Positions 1-8,925 are shown, counted from the first letter of the stretch. The stretch: DNA of 64,000 nucleotides from Arthrobacter gandavensis (GCF_009192735.1 NZ_VTFU01000004.1:124001-188000), one strand, 5' to 3'. The notes: a model not told the origin generated them from the sequence alone. A program made the numbers and translations.

Positions 1-1
1 C

Positions 2-292
2 TATCCCCTGATGGCTTTTGTGCACGTCCACGTCCAGCAGCAGCAGCTGGCCGAGATCACCGCACAGCTGGCGCTGGTCCCCGAGGTGGTGGAGGCCCAC
101 GGCCTGACCGGCACCGCGGATATCCTGCTGCGCGTGGTCGCCGCCGACGCCGAGGATCTGTTCCGGGTCAACAAGACCATCCTGGCGGTCCCCGGCGTCG
201 AGCGCTGTGACACCAACCTGGCCATGGGTGAACTCATTCCCTTCCGCGTGTCGCCGCTGCTCGAGCGGGCGGCTCCGGGCGCCGGCTCCTGA
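2..292 (+). CDS. Lrp/AsnC family transcriptional regulator, C-terminal part (cut by window edge)
   Basis: The reading frame is open to the left edge, so only about the last 96 residues are visible. They fit the ligand-binding (RAM/AsnC_trans_reg) domain: alternating beta strands, a GxxDxxL-like segment (TGTADILLRV) and a terminal PGVERCDTN strand. Such domains bind amino acids or other small molecules and set the oligomeric state of the regulator. The N-terminal HTH must lie outside the window. It is convergent with the catabolic operon at 337-4503, so control of that operon is possible but not shown. Confidence 0.8.
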   Translation, partial: YPLMAFVHVHVQQQQLAEITAQLALVPEVVEAHGLTGTADILLRVVAADAEDLFRVNKTILAVPGVERCDTNLAMGELIPFRVSPLLERAAPGAGS

Positions 293-336
293 CTCCATCT
301 GCCTCCAGCTCCGGCCATCGCCTCGGAGCGGGCCCG

Positions 337-1095
337 CTATCTGGCCAGCCAGCCGCCGTCGACGGGCAGCACCGCCCCGTGGATGTAGTCGGACGCCGCT
401 GATGCGAGGAAAACCACGGCGCCGGCGATGTCCGCGGCGTTCCCCCAACGTCCAGCGGGAATCCGGTCGGAGATTTGCCGGTGCCGGACCGGATCCGCGA
501 GCAGGGCTTCGTTCATCTCCGTTGCAAAGTACCCGGGAGCAACGGCGTTCACGTTGATGCCCCGGGGAGCCCATTCATTGCACAGGGCTTTGGTGAGCTG
601 GACCAGTGCCCCCTTTGACGCGGCATAGGCCGGTACCCGGAGCCCGCCCTGGAAGCTGAGCAGTGATGCCAGGTTGATGATCTTGCCGGAGCCGCGCTCA
701 AGCATCCCGGGGGCAAAACCCTGGCACAGCTGGAAGACCGCCCGGGTATTGACCTCCATCACCCGGTCAAAGTCCGACAGCGGGAAATCCGTGGCATCGT
801 GGCGGATTTGGGTGCCGGCGTTGTTCACCAGGATGTCCACCGGGGTCTTGGCAACGGTGGCGGCTATGGCGTCAGCGACAGATTCTTCGCTGGACAGGTC
901 CACGCTCTGTCCGCGCACCATGGTTCCGGTTTTGTCGGCCAGCTGTTTCAGCGATTCCGGCACGTCTCCGCGCTGGAAGGCGGTGACGCTGGCTCCGGCC
1001 CGCAGCAGCCCTTCGGCGATGCCCAGTCCGATGCCCCGCGATGCTCCGGTCACCACCGCGCTGCGTCCGGTGAGATCGAACGGTCCGGCCGTCAT
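337..1095 (-). CDS. SDR-family oxidoreductase, KduD-like
   Basis: This 252-residue protein is a classical short-chain dehydrogenase. It has the cofactor loop TGASRGIG (16-23), NNAG (91-94), catalytic Ser144 and the YxxxK pair Tyr157/Lys161. The C-terminal half (NAVAPGYFATEMN, DRIPAGRWG) is typical of 2-dehydro-3-deoxy-D-gluconate 5-dehydrogenase/gluconate 5-dehydrogenase relatives. Its start overlaps the stop of the upstream alcohol dehydrogenase by ATGA, so the two are translationally coupled. A role in oxidising a sugar acid is inferred from family and context; the exact substrate cannot be read from sequence. Confidence 0.85.
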   Translation of the reverse strand: MTAGPFDLTGRSAVVTGASRGIGLGIAEGLLRAGASVTAFQRGDVPESLKQLADKTGTMVRGQSVDLSSEESVADAIAATVAKTPVDILVNNAGTQIRHDATDFPLSDFDRVMEVNTRAVFQLCQGFAPGMLERGSGKIINLASLLSFQGGLRVPAYAASKGALVQLTKALCNEWAPRGINVNAVAPGYFATEMNEALLADPVRHRQISDRIPAGRWGNAADIAGAVVFLASAASDYIHGAVLPVDGGWLAR

Positions 1096-2141
1096 CCGTT
1101 AAGCCTTTCGGTGCCGGCCCCGGGATTTCCCGGAGTGACAAGCACCTTGAGCACCGGCCCGGCGGACATGGCCAGTTCAAAAGCCTCTGCTGTCCTGTCC
1201 AGGTCAAACACCTGCACCGGCAGCCGGCCCAGCCCCAGCGCGTCCGCCTCCAGCAGGCCAACAGCATGTTCCACATCGGCGCGGGTATAAACCCGGACCC
1301 CGACGACGGTGAGCTCGGCAAACGTGATGGCCTGCAGGTCCACCTCAGCAGGTTTTTTGTGGACGCCCACGAGCACCACCGTTCCGCGGACCCGTGCAGC
1401 GGCCGGCAGCACTGCGGCAACTGATGGGTGGCCGGCCGTGTCAAAGACGACGTCGGCGCCGTCGCCACCGGTGGCTGTCCCCACGGCCTGCACGGGGTCC
1501 GCGCCTGCCGGCACCGTATCGAAGCCCAGTATTCGGGCAGCGGCGGCGCGTTCGGCGCTGGGCTCGGAGATGAGGACCGACGCGCCGGCCTGCCGGGCGA
1601 CCATTGCGGTAAGGATGCCGACGGGTCCGGCACCAAAAACAGCCGCCTTGTCCCCGCCCTTCAGGCCCGAACGGTTCACTGCGTGGACAGCGACAGCCAG
1701 CGGTTCAGCCAGGGCAGCTTCCCGTGCGGGAACATGCGCCGCCACCGGGACCAGCGCCCCGGCGGGCAGCGCCAAGAATTCGGCCAGGCCGCCCGGAGCA
1801 TCGATTCCGTACAGTCCGAGGTTTCGACACACGTGCGGATAGCCATCCCTGCAGGGACGGCAGTGTCCGCAGGTGATCAGGGGCTCCACCACAACCCGGG
1901 TGCCCGCCGGCGGGCCGCCCGCGCCGGGAACCTCCACCACACCGGTGATCTCATGGCCCATGATCAGCGGAGCCTCCGCCCGGGGATGCGTTCCCTGCAC
2001 TATGGAAAAGTCGGTTCCGCACAGGCCGGTGTACTCCACGCGCACCAGGGCGGAACCCTCGGGCAGCTCCGGCAGCGGCACGTGGCGGGTTTCCAGTTTT
2101 CCCGGTCCAACCCATACCGCCGCTGCCATGCTTCCGTTCAT
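1092..2141 (-). CDS. Zinc-dependent medium-chain alcohol dehydrogenase
   Basis: From the ATG at 2141 the protein is 349 residues. It has a GroES-like N-terminal domain with catalytic zinc ligands (GLCGTD, Cys41; GHE, His63-Glu64) and a structural zinc loop with cysteines at about 91, 94, 97 and 105. The Rossmann motif GAGPVG lies at 170-175. It resembles threonine/sorbitol-dehydrogenase-like enzymes that oxidise secondary polyol hydroxyls. A longer frame reaches 2231, but the ATG at 2141 overlaps the stop of the upstream gene by four bases, which favours it. Middle gene of a coupled four-gene operon. Confidence 0.87.
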   Translation of the reverse strand: MNGSMAAAVWVGPGKLETRHVPLPELPEGSALVRVEYTGLCGTDFSIVQGTHPRAEAPLIMGHEITGVVEVPGAGGPPAGTRVVVEPLITCGHCRPCRDGYPHVCRNLGLYGIDAPGGLAEFLALPAGALVPVAAHVPAREAALAEPLAVAVHAVNRSGLKGGDKAAVFGAGPVGILTAMVARQAGASVLISEPSAERAAAARILGFDTVPAGADPVQAVGTATGGDGADVVFDTAGHPSVAAVLPAAARVRGTVVLVGVHKKPAEVDLQAITFAELTVVGVRVYTRADVEHAVGLLEADALGLGRLPVQVFDLDRTAEAFELAMSAGPVLKVLVTPGNPGAGTERLNG

Positions 2142-3151
2142 GACTGCCCCGAAACCGCGTTGAGTTCCGCTCCGGCGCCGGGGTCCAGCACCCCGGGATT
2201 GAGGATGTTCCGGGGTCTGCGGCCGGCACAAACATCCAACACGTTCTCCAGGGCGCGGCGCTTGAGCTCGGTGTAGGATTCCTCGCTGTACCAGGCCGCA
2301 TGCGGAGTCAGGACAGTGTTTTCGCAGCTGATCAGGCCGCTGGTCACGGGCAGCGGCTCCTCCTCGAACACGTCCAGCCCTGCGGATTGGATGGTGCCGT
2401 CCCGCAGGGCGTCAACCAGCGCCTCCGTGTCCACCACCCCGCCGCGGCAGGTGTTCACCAGCATGGCTGTGGGCTTCATCAGTGACAGGGTCCGGGCGTT
2501 TATCAGATGGCGCGTGCCGGCAGTCAGCGGCACGTGCAGGCTCACCACATCGGCTGTGGCCAGCAGCTCCTCAAACGCGACAACGCGCACGCCGTCGCCG
2601 GTCTCGGTTCCCGCCTCGAGAGTTGGGTCGGAGCCAATTACGGAGTACCCGACACCTCGGGCCTTCCGCGCGGTGGCGGAGCCGATCAGGCCGAGGCCGA
2701 CGACGCCGAAGACGCGGGTGAGGGTGCGGTGCAGCGGCCGGACCGGGGCCAGCGAGCTTTCGCCGGCCCGCAGGTTGCGGTCCAGCTGTCCAATCCCCCG
2801 CCCCAGGGCCAGCGCCAGTGCCAGGGCGTGGTCGCTGACGTCTTCGGTCCCGTAGTCCGGCACGTTGCAGACCGCAACGCCGCGCCGGGTTGCTGCGTCC
2901 ACATCCACGGTGTCCACGCCGACGCCGTACCGGCCAACGGCCTTGAGCCGGGGAAGTTCAGCGAGCACCCGGTCAGTGACCGGGGCGTACTGGACCAGGA
3001 TTCCGTCCGCATCGCGGGCGGCGGCGATGACCTCCTCCTCCGTGCGGCATTGTGCGAGCGTGAGCCGCGCACCATCCTTGCGTGCCGTGGCTTCCTCCAC
3101 GGCGATCGACTCATGGTCGCAGTCAGTGATGACGATATTGGGGTGCTGCAT
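2138..3151 (-). CDS. D-isomer-specific 2-hydroxyacid dehydrogenase
   Basis: The 337-residue protein has the full family layout: a split substrate domain, the dinucleotide motif GLGLIG (152-157), and the catalytic triad Arg236 (NTCRGGVVD), Glu265 (VFEEEP) and His284 (LTPHAAWYSEES). The HAAWYSEES form is typical of CtBP/phosphoglycerate-dehydrogenase-like members. It probably interconverts a 2-hydroxyacid and a 2-ketoacid with NAD(P)H. It abuts the transporter upstream and the alcohol dehydrogenase downstream, so all should be co-transcribed. Substrate unknown. Confidence 0.88.
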   Translation of the reverse strand: MQHPNIVITDCDHESIAVEEATARKDGARLTLAQCRTEEEVIAAARDADGILVQYAPVTDRVLAELPRLKAVGRYGVGVDTVDVDAATRRGVAVCNVPDYGTEDVSDHALALALALGRGIGQLDRNLRAGESSLAPVRPLHRTLTRVFGVVGLGLIGSATARKARGVGYSVIGSDPTLEAGTETGDGVRVVAFEELLATADVVSLHVPLTAGTRHLINARTLSLMKPTAMLVNTCRGGVVDTEALVDALRDGTIQSAGLDVFEEEPLPVTSGLISCENTVLTPHAAWYSEESYTELKRRALENVLDVCAGRRPRNILNPGVLDPGAGAELNAVSGQS

Positions 3152-4503
3152 CAGCGGGCGTCCTCCTCGGACAAAAGATCACGGTCAACGGTTTCGGGCG
3201 ACATGAGGGCGGTCACGAAGCTGATGCCCATCATGAACATCATGTAGAGGGCCACCGGCCACCATGCGCCGGTTGCGGCGGTGACCAGGGCCGAGCAGAT
3301 CAGCGGCGCGATCCCGCCGCCGAAGACTGATGAAAACTCACGGCCCAGCGCCACGCCGGCGTAGCGGTACCGCGAGCCGAAGAGCTCGGGCAAGTACGCC
3401 GCCTGGACGCCAACCGTGCCCTGGGCGGCGAAGATGAAGCCGAGCACAATCACCAGTCCAATGAGGAACATGCTGCCCGTGTTCAGCAGCAGGAAAGCGG
3501 GCACCGGGAACAGGAGCAGGAAACCGGTGGCAAAGAGGTACATCGGACGCCGGCCGAAGCGGTCCGAAAGGGTGCCGAAAACGACGGCGGAAACGCAGGC
3601 AAACAGGGCTCCGATGAGGAGGATTCTGGGAATGAACGTGGCGTCAACGGCCAGCTCGGTGATCAGGTAGCTGCCCAGGAAGACCTGGAAGATGTAGGAG
3701 TGCGCGTTGGCTCCGACATTCATGAAGAACACCCGTGCAAGTCCCCGGCGCCCGTTCCTGACCACATCCGAGACCGGAGTGCGCCGGCGGACCGCTATGC
3801 CTTCGTCCTTCAGTTCCTTGAACACCGGCGACTCGTCCATTTTGCGGCGGATCACGTAGGCGGCGATGGTGACGAAGATGGAGCTGAAGAACACCAGGCG
3901 CCAGCCGTAGGACAGCAGCTGCTCCTCGGGCATCAGCTGGACCAGGATCCACACGACGGCGCCGAGGGCCGTGCCGGCGGCGGCACCCACAAAAACCAGC
4001 GACGCATACCGGCCGCGGCGGCCTTTCGCGGCCGTCTCGGTCAGCAGCACCACGCCGCCGGCCTGCTCGGCACCGGCCCCGAAGCCCTGGAAGAAGCGGC
4101 AGGCCACCAGGAGGAGCGGAGCCGCGATTCCCACCTGGTCATAGGTGGGCAGGAGCCCGATGGCAAAGGTGGCGATTCCCATCAGGAAGAGCGTTGCAAC
4201 CATTACCCACTTGCGGCCGAGCCGGTCACCGAACTTGGAAAAGAAGAGCCCGCCCAGTGGCCGGGCGCCAAAGCCAACCGCGTAGGCGCCAAAGGAGGCA
4301 ATGACTCCAATTGCCGGATCGACATTGGGGAAAAAGATTTGGTTGAAAATGATCGCCGAGGCGGTCCCGTAAATCACGAAATCGAACTGCTCCAGTGCGG
4401 TGCCTATGAGCCCTGCCCAGGCCGCCCGGCGGACATTCTTTTGGTTGACGGGCAACGTGCCGCCGGCTGCGGGCGGGCGTTGAACGGCATTGTTCTCAGT
4501 CAT
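3151..4503 (-). CDS. MFS transporter of the metabolite:H+ symporter (MHS) family
   Basis: The roughly 450-residue protein has about 12 hydrophobic segments. The MFS loop motif GDRLGRKWVM follows helix 2 and a second copy, DRFGRRPMY, follows helix 8. The opening segment (GLIGTALEQFDFVIYGT) is typical of the MHS family, which imports organic acids such as shikimate, citrate or alpha-ketoglutarate with protons. A GTG at 4512 is possible, but the ATG at 4503 sits eight bases after AGGGG and is preferred. First gene of the operon, so its substrate is probably what the three downstream dehydrogenases process. Confidence 0.87.
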   Translation of the reverse strand: MTENNAVQRPPAAGGTLPVNQKNVRRAAWAGLIGTALEQFDFVIYGTASAIIFNQIFFPNVDPAIGVIASFGAYAVGFGARPLGGLFFSKFGDRLGRKWVMVATLFLMGIATFAIGLLPTYDQVGIAAPLLLVACRFFQGFGAGAEQAGGVVLLTETAAKGRRGRYASLVFVGAAAGTALGAVVWILVQLMPEEQLLSYGWRLVFFSSIFVTIAAYVIRRKMDESPVFKELKDEGIAVRRRTPVSDVVRNGRRGLARVFFMNVGANAHSYIFQVFLGSYLITELAVDATFIPRILLIGALFACVSAVVFGTLSDRFGRRPMYLFATGFLLLFPVPAFLLLNTGSMFLIGLVIVLGFIFAAQGTVGVQAAYLPELFGSRYRYAGVALGREFSSVFGGGIAPLICSALVTAATGAWWPVALYMMFMMGISFVTALMSPETVDRDLLSEEDAR

Positions 4504-4519
4504 GGTGATCACCCCTGAC

Positions 4520-4553
4520 CCCGATAATCGGAACCCATTCCCAATAATTGGGC
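4520..4553. promoter_or_regulatory. Paired operator-like palindromes upstream of the transporter operon
   Basis: Two palindromes share the core CC(g/a)ATAAT(c/t)GG: CCGATAATCGG at 4521-4531 and CCCAATAATTGGG at 4540-4552. Their centres are 20 bp apart, about two helical turns, which would let two dimers bind the same face. They lie just upstream of the transporter start. The layout suits a GntR-, LacI- or IclR-type repressor; no such gene is in the window apart from the partial Lrp protein. Regulator identity is unknown. Confidence 0.5.
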
Positions 4554-4639
4554 ATCACTGTAGCGCACAATGGTGATCCCGGTAACGGCTTCCTTTGATG
4601 GCATTTATTCGGCAGCGGGTCCGGGCGGCGGGAAACGCG

Positions 4640-4678
4640 GGAAGGGACCCCGCACCGAAGTGCGAAGCCCCTTCCCTC
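4640..4678 (-). terminator. Hairpin downstream of actP
   Basis: GGGAAGGG pairs with CCCTTCCC and encloses a second stem CGCAC/GTGCG with a CGAA loop. It lies just beyond the stop of actP on the minus strand. No clear T run follows, so it may act as a weak terminator or as 3'-end protection. Confidence 0.5.
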
Positions 4679-4712
4679 CGGACCCGGTGAAGGCCGGGAA
4701 CTGCTTTTGCTG

Positions 4713-6335
4713 CTAGTGGTCGACCGCCTTTTCGGCGCCGACGCCGGTCAGCGAGCGGACTTCCATTTCCGCCTGCTTCTGCGGGGACTCGTCGTCCTTG
4801 CCAAGCACGGTTCCCAGCCAGCCCAGGAAGAACGCCAGCGGGATGGAGACCAGGCCCGGGTTGTTCAGCGGGAAGATGGAGATGTCGATGCCTGACACCA
4901 TGGACGTTTCGGCTCCGGAGAAGACCGGGGACAGGATGATCAGCAGGATTGCCGAGCCGAGACCGCCGTACATGCTCCAGATGGCGCCCTGGGTGTTGAA
5001 GCGGCGCCAGTACAGCGAGTACAGGATGGTCGGCAGGTTGGCGCTGGCCGCAACAGCGAAGGCCAGTGCCACCAGGAAGGCAACGTTCTGGCCCTGGGCG
5101 CCAATGCCGCCGATGATGGAGACGACGCCGATCACGATGACGGTGCGCCGGGCCACCTTGACCTCGCCGTCGGCGTCCACCTTGCCCTTGCGGATCACGT
5201 TTGCGTAGATGTCATGGGCAAACGATGCCGCCGCCGTGATGGTCAGCCCGGCCACCACGGCCAGGATGGTCGCGAAGGCCACGGCTGCAATGAGTCCGAG
5301 CAGGACCGGCCCGCCAAGGGCGAAGGCCAGCAGCGGAGCCGCGCTGTTCACGCCCCCGGGAGCGGCCTTGATGGTTTCCGCCGGAATCAGTGCAGCGGCG
5401 CCGTAGCCCAGGACCAGGGTGAACAGGTAGAAGATGCCGATCAGCCAGATGGCCCACACCACGGAGCGGCGGGCTTCCTTGGCAGTGGGCACGGTGTAGA
5501 AGCGCATCAGCACGTGCGGCAGGGCGGCGGTGCCCAGCACCAGGGCCATGCCCAGGGACACGAAGTCCAGGCGGGTGGTGCCGGTCTTGCCGTACTGCAG
5601 GCCCGGGTTCAGCAGCTCGGGGTTGCCGGACATTTCGACGGCGTTGCCCAGCAGTTCAGAGAGGTTGAAGCCATTGGTGACCAGGACCCAGATGGTCATG
5701 ATGCCGGCGCCGGCGATGAGCAGGCAGGCCTTGATGATCTGGACCCAGGTGGTGCCCTTCATGCCGCCGATGAGCACGTACATGATCATCAGGCCGCCAA
5801 CGACGGTGATGACCAGTGACTGGCCCAACCGTCCGTCGATGCCCATGAGCAGGGAGACGAGTCCGCCGGCGCCGGCCATCTGCGCCAGGAGGTAGAAGAA
5901 GCAGACAGCCATGGTGGTGATGGCTGCGGCAATGCGCACGGGACGCTGCTTCAGCCGGAAGGAAAGCACGTCGGCCATGGTGAATTTGCCGGTGTTGCGC
6001 AGCATTTCCGCGACCAGCAGCAGTGCCACCAGCCAGGCCACCAGGAAGCCGATGGAGTACAGGAAGCCGTCGTAGCCGTTGATGGCGATGGCACCGACAA
6101 TGCCCAGGAAGGATGCCGCCGACAGGTAGTCCCCGGCGATGGCCGTTCCGTTCTGCGGCCCGGTGAAGGACCGGCCGGCGGCGTAGTAGTCAGCCGCGGT
6201 CTTGTTGTTCCGGCTTGCCCGCAGCACCACCACGAGGGTCACCGCCACGAACAGTCCAAAGATGAGCATGTTCAGCCAGCCGGTGTCCTTGACCGCCTCG
6301 GCGGTGACCTCCGCGGTCACGTTGATGGTGTTCAT
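4713..6335 (-). CDS. actP: Cation:monocarboxylate (acetate/pyruvate-type) symporter
   Basis: This 540-residue sodium:solute symporter has about 13 membrane segments. The family segment TAIAGDYLSAASFLG follows an early GRSFTGPQNG loop, and IGGMKGTTWVQ and PHVLMRFYTVP occur later, as in ActP and MctC proteins that import acetate, pyruvate and propionate. Its start overlaps the stop of the DUF485 gene by ATGA, the usual yjcH-actP pairing. The charged C-terminus after the last helix is expected to be cytoplasmic. Exact substrate range is inferred. Confidence 0.88.
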   Translation of the reverse strand: MNTINVTAEVTAEAVKDTGWLNMLIFGLFVAVTLVVVLRASRNNKTAADYYAAGRSFTGPQNGTAIAGDYLSAASFLGIVGAIAINGYDGFLYSIGFLVAWLVALLLVAEMLRNTGKFTMADVLSFRLKQRPVRIAAAITTMAVCFFYLLAQMAGAGGLVSLLMGIDGRLGQSLVITVVGGLMIMYVLIGGMKGTTWVQIIKACLLIAGAGIMTIWVLVTNGFNLSELLGNAVEMSGNPELLNPGLQYGKTGTTRLDFVSLGMALVLGTAALPHVLMRFYTVPTAKEARRSVVWAIWLIGIFYLFTLVLGYGAAALIPAETIKAAPGGVNSAAPLLAFALGGPVLLGLIAAVAFATILAVVAGLTITAAASFAHDIYANVIRKGKVDADGEVKVARRTVIVIGVVSIIGGIGAQGQNVAFLVALAFAVAASANLPTILYSLYWRRFNTQGAIWSMYGGLGSAILLIILSPVFSGAETSMVSGIDISIFPLNNPGLVSIPLAFFLGWLGTVLGKDDESPQKQAEMEVRSLTGVGAEKAVDH

Positions 6336-6706
6336 TTGGTCTCCTCCGGACGGCGGACGCCCTTGGCCTCAAGTTTCTCGCGCAGGTCCGCGGCGATGGG
6401 GTCCATCCGGCGGTTGGCGTAGCTGACGTACCACATGGTGATCCCGAAGGTGGTGACAAACTGCAGCAGGCCCAGGATCAGCCCGATGTTGATGTTGCCC
6501 CACACCTGGGTGGACATGAAGTCATGGGCGTAGTCGGCCAGGAGAACGTAGGCGAAGTACCACAGCAGGAACACCAGTGCCATGGGAAAAATGAAGCTGC
6601 GCTGGCGCTTGCGGAGCTCCTGCAGTTCGGGTGACTTTTGGACTTCCGTGAAGTCGACCGGCGCCGCGTGGGCCGCGCTGGATCCTTGGGGATGATTTTT
6701 AGCCAT
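6332..6706 (-). CDS. DUF485 small membrane protein partner of actP
   Basis: From the ATG at 6706, preceded by AAGGAGGAGC, the product is 124 residues. It has a soluble N-terminus, two hydrophobic helices (FIFPMALVFLLWYFAYVLL and a GLILGLLQFVTTFGITMW segment) and a basic cytoplasmic tail (YANRRMDPIAADLREK). This is the DUF485/YjcH family, nearly always encoded just before an acetate permease. It probably supports assembly or activity of the symporter; its biochemical role is not established. Confidence 0.88.
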   Translation of the reverse strand: MAKNHPQGSSAAHAAPVDFTEVQKSPELQELRKRQRSFIFPMALVFLLWYFAYVLLADYAHDFMSTQVWGNINIGLILGLLQFVTTFGITMWYVSYANRRMDPIAADLREKLEAKGVRRPEETK

Positions 6707-6792
6707 CGCTCCTCCTTGAGTTGGGGCATGTCCGCACGGCGCTGCCCGCCGTTTGCCGACAAACCGGCTCCAGGCACCACACACGCACAAAC

Positions 6793-6808
6793 TGTGATCC
6801 CCATCACC
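6793..6808. promoter_or_regulatory. CRP/GlxR-type binding site candidate between divergent symporter units
   Basis: TGTGATCCCCATCACC matches the CRP-family consensus TGTGA-N6-TCACA at nine of ten conserved positions. It sits in the 241-bp gap between the DUF485-actP unit (minus) and the kinase-regulator-symporter unit (plus), 87 bp from the DUF485 start. GlxR-type regulators of actinobacteria bind such sites at carbon-uptake genes. Binding here is an inference. Confidence 0.5.
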
Positions 6809-6947
6809 TTGCTACGGGTGCCGCCCGCGGCACCAGTTCCAGCGGCCGTGCCTCGCCAAACGGTCATTCCCCTGCGGTGAACGGTTCCTGCGGTGCCGCG
6901 GCTGGCTCCTTCGGGCCGCCGCCGCCGGCTGCCGCTAGGGTGGGGGA

Positions 6948-8153
6948 ATGTTCAGCCCTGCAGTCGACATAGCCGTGGTCTGCGCCGTCGCCGTCCTGAC
7001 CGTGGCCCTGGTGGCGGCCCTTGGCCACCGCCTGATCCGTTCCCAGCGGGACTTGGGCTCGGACCGGGAACGGGCCGTGTACTCGGCCCTGCACACGGCC
7101 AGCCTCGCGTCCCGGCACCTCCGTTCCGGCCTGACGCCCTCCGGCGCGAGCAAGGCCGGACGCCACCTGCGCACCCTGTTGGGCTGCGACACCCTGGTGC
7201 TGGCCGACGCCGCCGCAATCCTGGCCTGGGAAGGATCCCTGCCCGACACTCCCGCGTCCCGCACCCGGCTGCTCGATGCCTCCCGGACGGTGCTGGAGAG
7301 CGGGCGGACCAAGGTTTTCCGCGGCGCTTCCCTGCGTTCGCTGGGGTTCGACGACGACGCCGGCCTGCAGCTGCTGGTGTGCCCGCTGCAGGTGAACCGC
7401 CAAACCGTGGGAACACTGGCAGTGTTCACCCCCTCGGTCAGCGCGGGGCTGGTCCGCGCAGCCAATGACGTTGCGGCTTGGGTGGCCGCGCAAGTGGAAC
7501 TGGCTGAACTGGACACCTCGAGGACCCTGCTGATGGAGGCCGAGGTCCGCGCACTGCGGGCACAGATCAGCCCGCACTTCATCTACAACTCCCTCAACGC
7601 CATCGCTTCCTACATCACCACCGACCCGGTGCGGGCCAGGGAGCTGGTGGTCGAATTCGCGGACTTCACACGGTACACCTTCCGCCGCAGCGGCAACTTC
7701 ACCACGGTGGCCGAGGAGCTGCAGGCCATTGACCGTTACCTACTGCTGGAGCGGGCGCGGTTTGGCGACCGGCTCAAGATCAGCCTGCAGGTGGGTCCGG
7801 AGGTCCTCGGTACGGTAATCCCGTTCCTTTCACTGCAGCCGCTGGTGGAGAATTCGGTGCGTCACGGACTGGAGGCCAGCGACGGCGAGGGCCACCTCAC
7901 CATCACGGCCTCCGATGCTGGAGCACAGGCGGTGATCACCGTTGAGGACAACGGTTCCGGCATGGACCCGGAATATCTGCGGGCCGTCCTGGCAGGCCAT
8001 GCCGATGGTGACCATGTTGGCCTGCGCAACGTGGATGTCCGGCTGCGCCAGGTGTATGGCGATGACTACGGCTTGGTCATTGACACGGCCCCGGGCGCCG
8101 GCACCCTCATCACGCTGCGCATCCCCAAGTCGCAGCCGGATCACCACGCATAA
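6948..8153 (+). CDS. LytS/YehU-type sensor histidine kinase
   Basis: The 401-residue protein has one N-terminal membrane helix (about 8-28), a GAF-like sensory region (about 45-185), the His_kinase domain with phospho-acceptor His210 in QISPHFIYNSLNA, and an ATPase domain with N box QPLVENSVRHG (297-307) and G box VEDNGSGMD (332-340). Kinases of this class pair with LytTR regulators and often sense pyruvate or other small carbon compounds. The partner regulator starts 19 bp downstream. With a single membrane helix, sensing through the GAF-like domain is likely, but the signal is unknown. Confidence 0.88.
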   Translation: MFSPAVDIAVVCAVAVLTVALVAALGHRLIRSQRDLGSDRERAVYSALHTASLASRHLRSGLTPSGASKAGRHLRTLLGCDTLVLADAAAILAWEGSLPDTPASRTRLLDASRTVLESGRTKVFRGASLRSLGFDDDAGLQLLVCPLQVNRQTVGTLAVFTPSVSAGLVRAANDVAAWVAAQVELAELDTSRTLLMEAEVRALRAQISPHFIYNSLNAIASYITTDPVRARELVVEFADFTRYTFRRSGNFTTVAEELQAIDRYLLLERARFGDRLKISLQVGPEVLGTVIPFLSLQPLVENSVRHGLEASDGEGHLTITASDAGAQAVITVEDNGSGMDPEYLRAVLAGHADGDHVGLRNVDVRLRQVYGDDYGLVIDTAPGAGTLITLRIPKSQPDHHA

Positions 8154-8172
8154 GTCTTGTAACCTGTATCAC

Positions 8173-8925
8173 ATGTCCGCACCAGGTAAAGCGTCGTCCC
8201 GGCAGATCTCCGTGGTAGTTGTCGATGACGAGCTGCCCGCGGTGAACGAACTGGCGTTCCTTCTGGGCCGGGACTCCCGGGTCGGCGAGGTGCACCGCGC
8301 CTCGAGCGGTGCACAGGCCCTTCACGCCATCGAAACCAACACGGTGGACGCCGTGTTCCTCGACATCCACATGCCCGCACTGTCCGGCCTGGACATCGCC
8401 CGCGTCCTGTCCGGCCACGACCGTCCGCCGGCCGTGGTGTTCGTGACGGCTGACGAGGAGCAGGCCCTGGCGGCCTTCGACCTGGCCGCCGTGGACTACC
8501 TGCTCAAGCCCGTCCGTCCGGAGCGGCTGGCCGAATCGGTTCGGCGCATCTGCGACGTTGCCGCGGAAGCGGCCGGGGCCGGCGGCGAGGTCGTCAGTGT
8601 GGCCCAGGGCGGGACCACCCTCCTCATCCGCCGGGACGAGATCCGCTATGTGCAGGCCCAGGGCGACTATGCCCGGCTGCACACCGCGGAATCCTCCTAC
8701 CTGGTCCGGGTGCCGCTCGCGGATCTGGAAGAGCAGTGGGCAGAGGCAGGATTTGTCCGGATCCACCGCTCCTATCTGGTGTCCCGCTCCCACATTAAGC
8801 AGGTCCGGGTGTCCGGCGGCCACGCCAGCATCACGGTGGGCTCGGCGGAGCTGCCAGTCAGCCGGCGCCACCTGCCCGGGGTGCGCAGCACACTCTCCGC
8901 CAGCCGGGTCCGGCCCCGCGCATGA
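8173..8925 (+). CDS. LytTR-family response regulator
   Basis: The ATG at 8173 gives 250 residues. The receiver domain has the acidic pocket DDE (18-20), phospho-acceptor Asp64 (VFLDIHMP) and the conserved Lys in YLLKPV. The C-terminal LytTR domain (about 148-245) includes RRDEIRYVQAQGDYARLH and FVRIHRSYLVS, typical of beta-fold DNA-binding domains. It should be phosphorylated by the kinase just upstream. Likely targets are the adjacent symporter genes on one or both sides, by analogy with BtsSR/YpdAB-like systems. Confidence 0.9.
   Translation: MSAPGKASSRQISVVVVDDELPAVNELAFLLGRDSRVGEVHRASSGAQALHAIETNTVDAVFLDIHMPALSGLDIARVLSGHDRPPAVVFVTADEEQALAAFDLAAVDYLLKPVRPERLAESVRRICDVAAEAAGAGGEVVSVAQGGTTLLIRRDEIRYVQAQGDYARLHTAESSYLVRVPLADLEEQWAEAGFVRIHRSYLVSRSHIKQVRVSGGHASITVGSAELPVSRRHLPGVRSTLSASRVRPRA

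Noticed and set aside
872-1636. Minus-strand open frame of 254 codons
   Set aside because: It lies across the SDR and alcohol dehydrogenase genes in another frame, with Arg/Pro/Ser-rich shadow composition.
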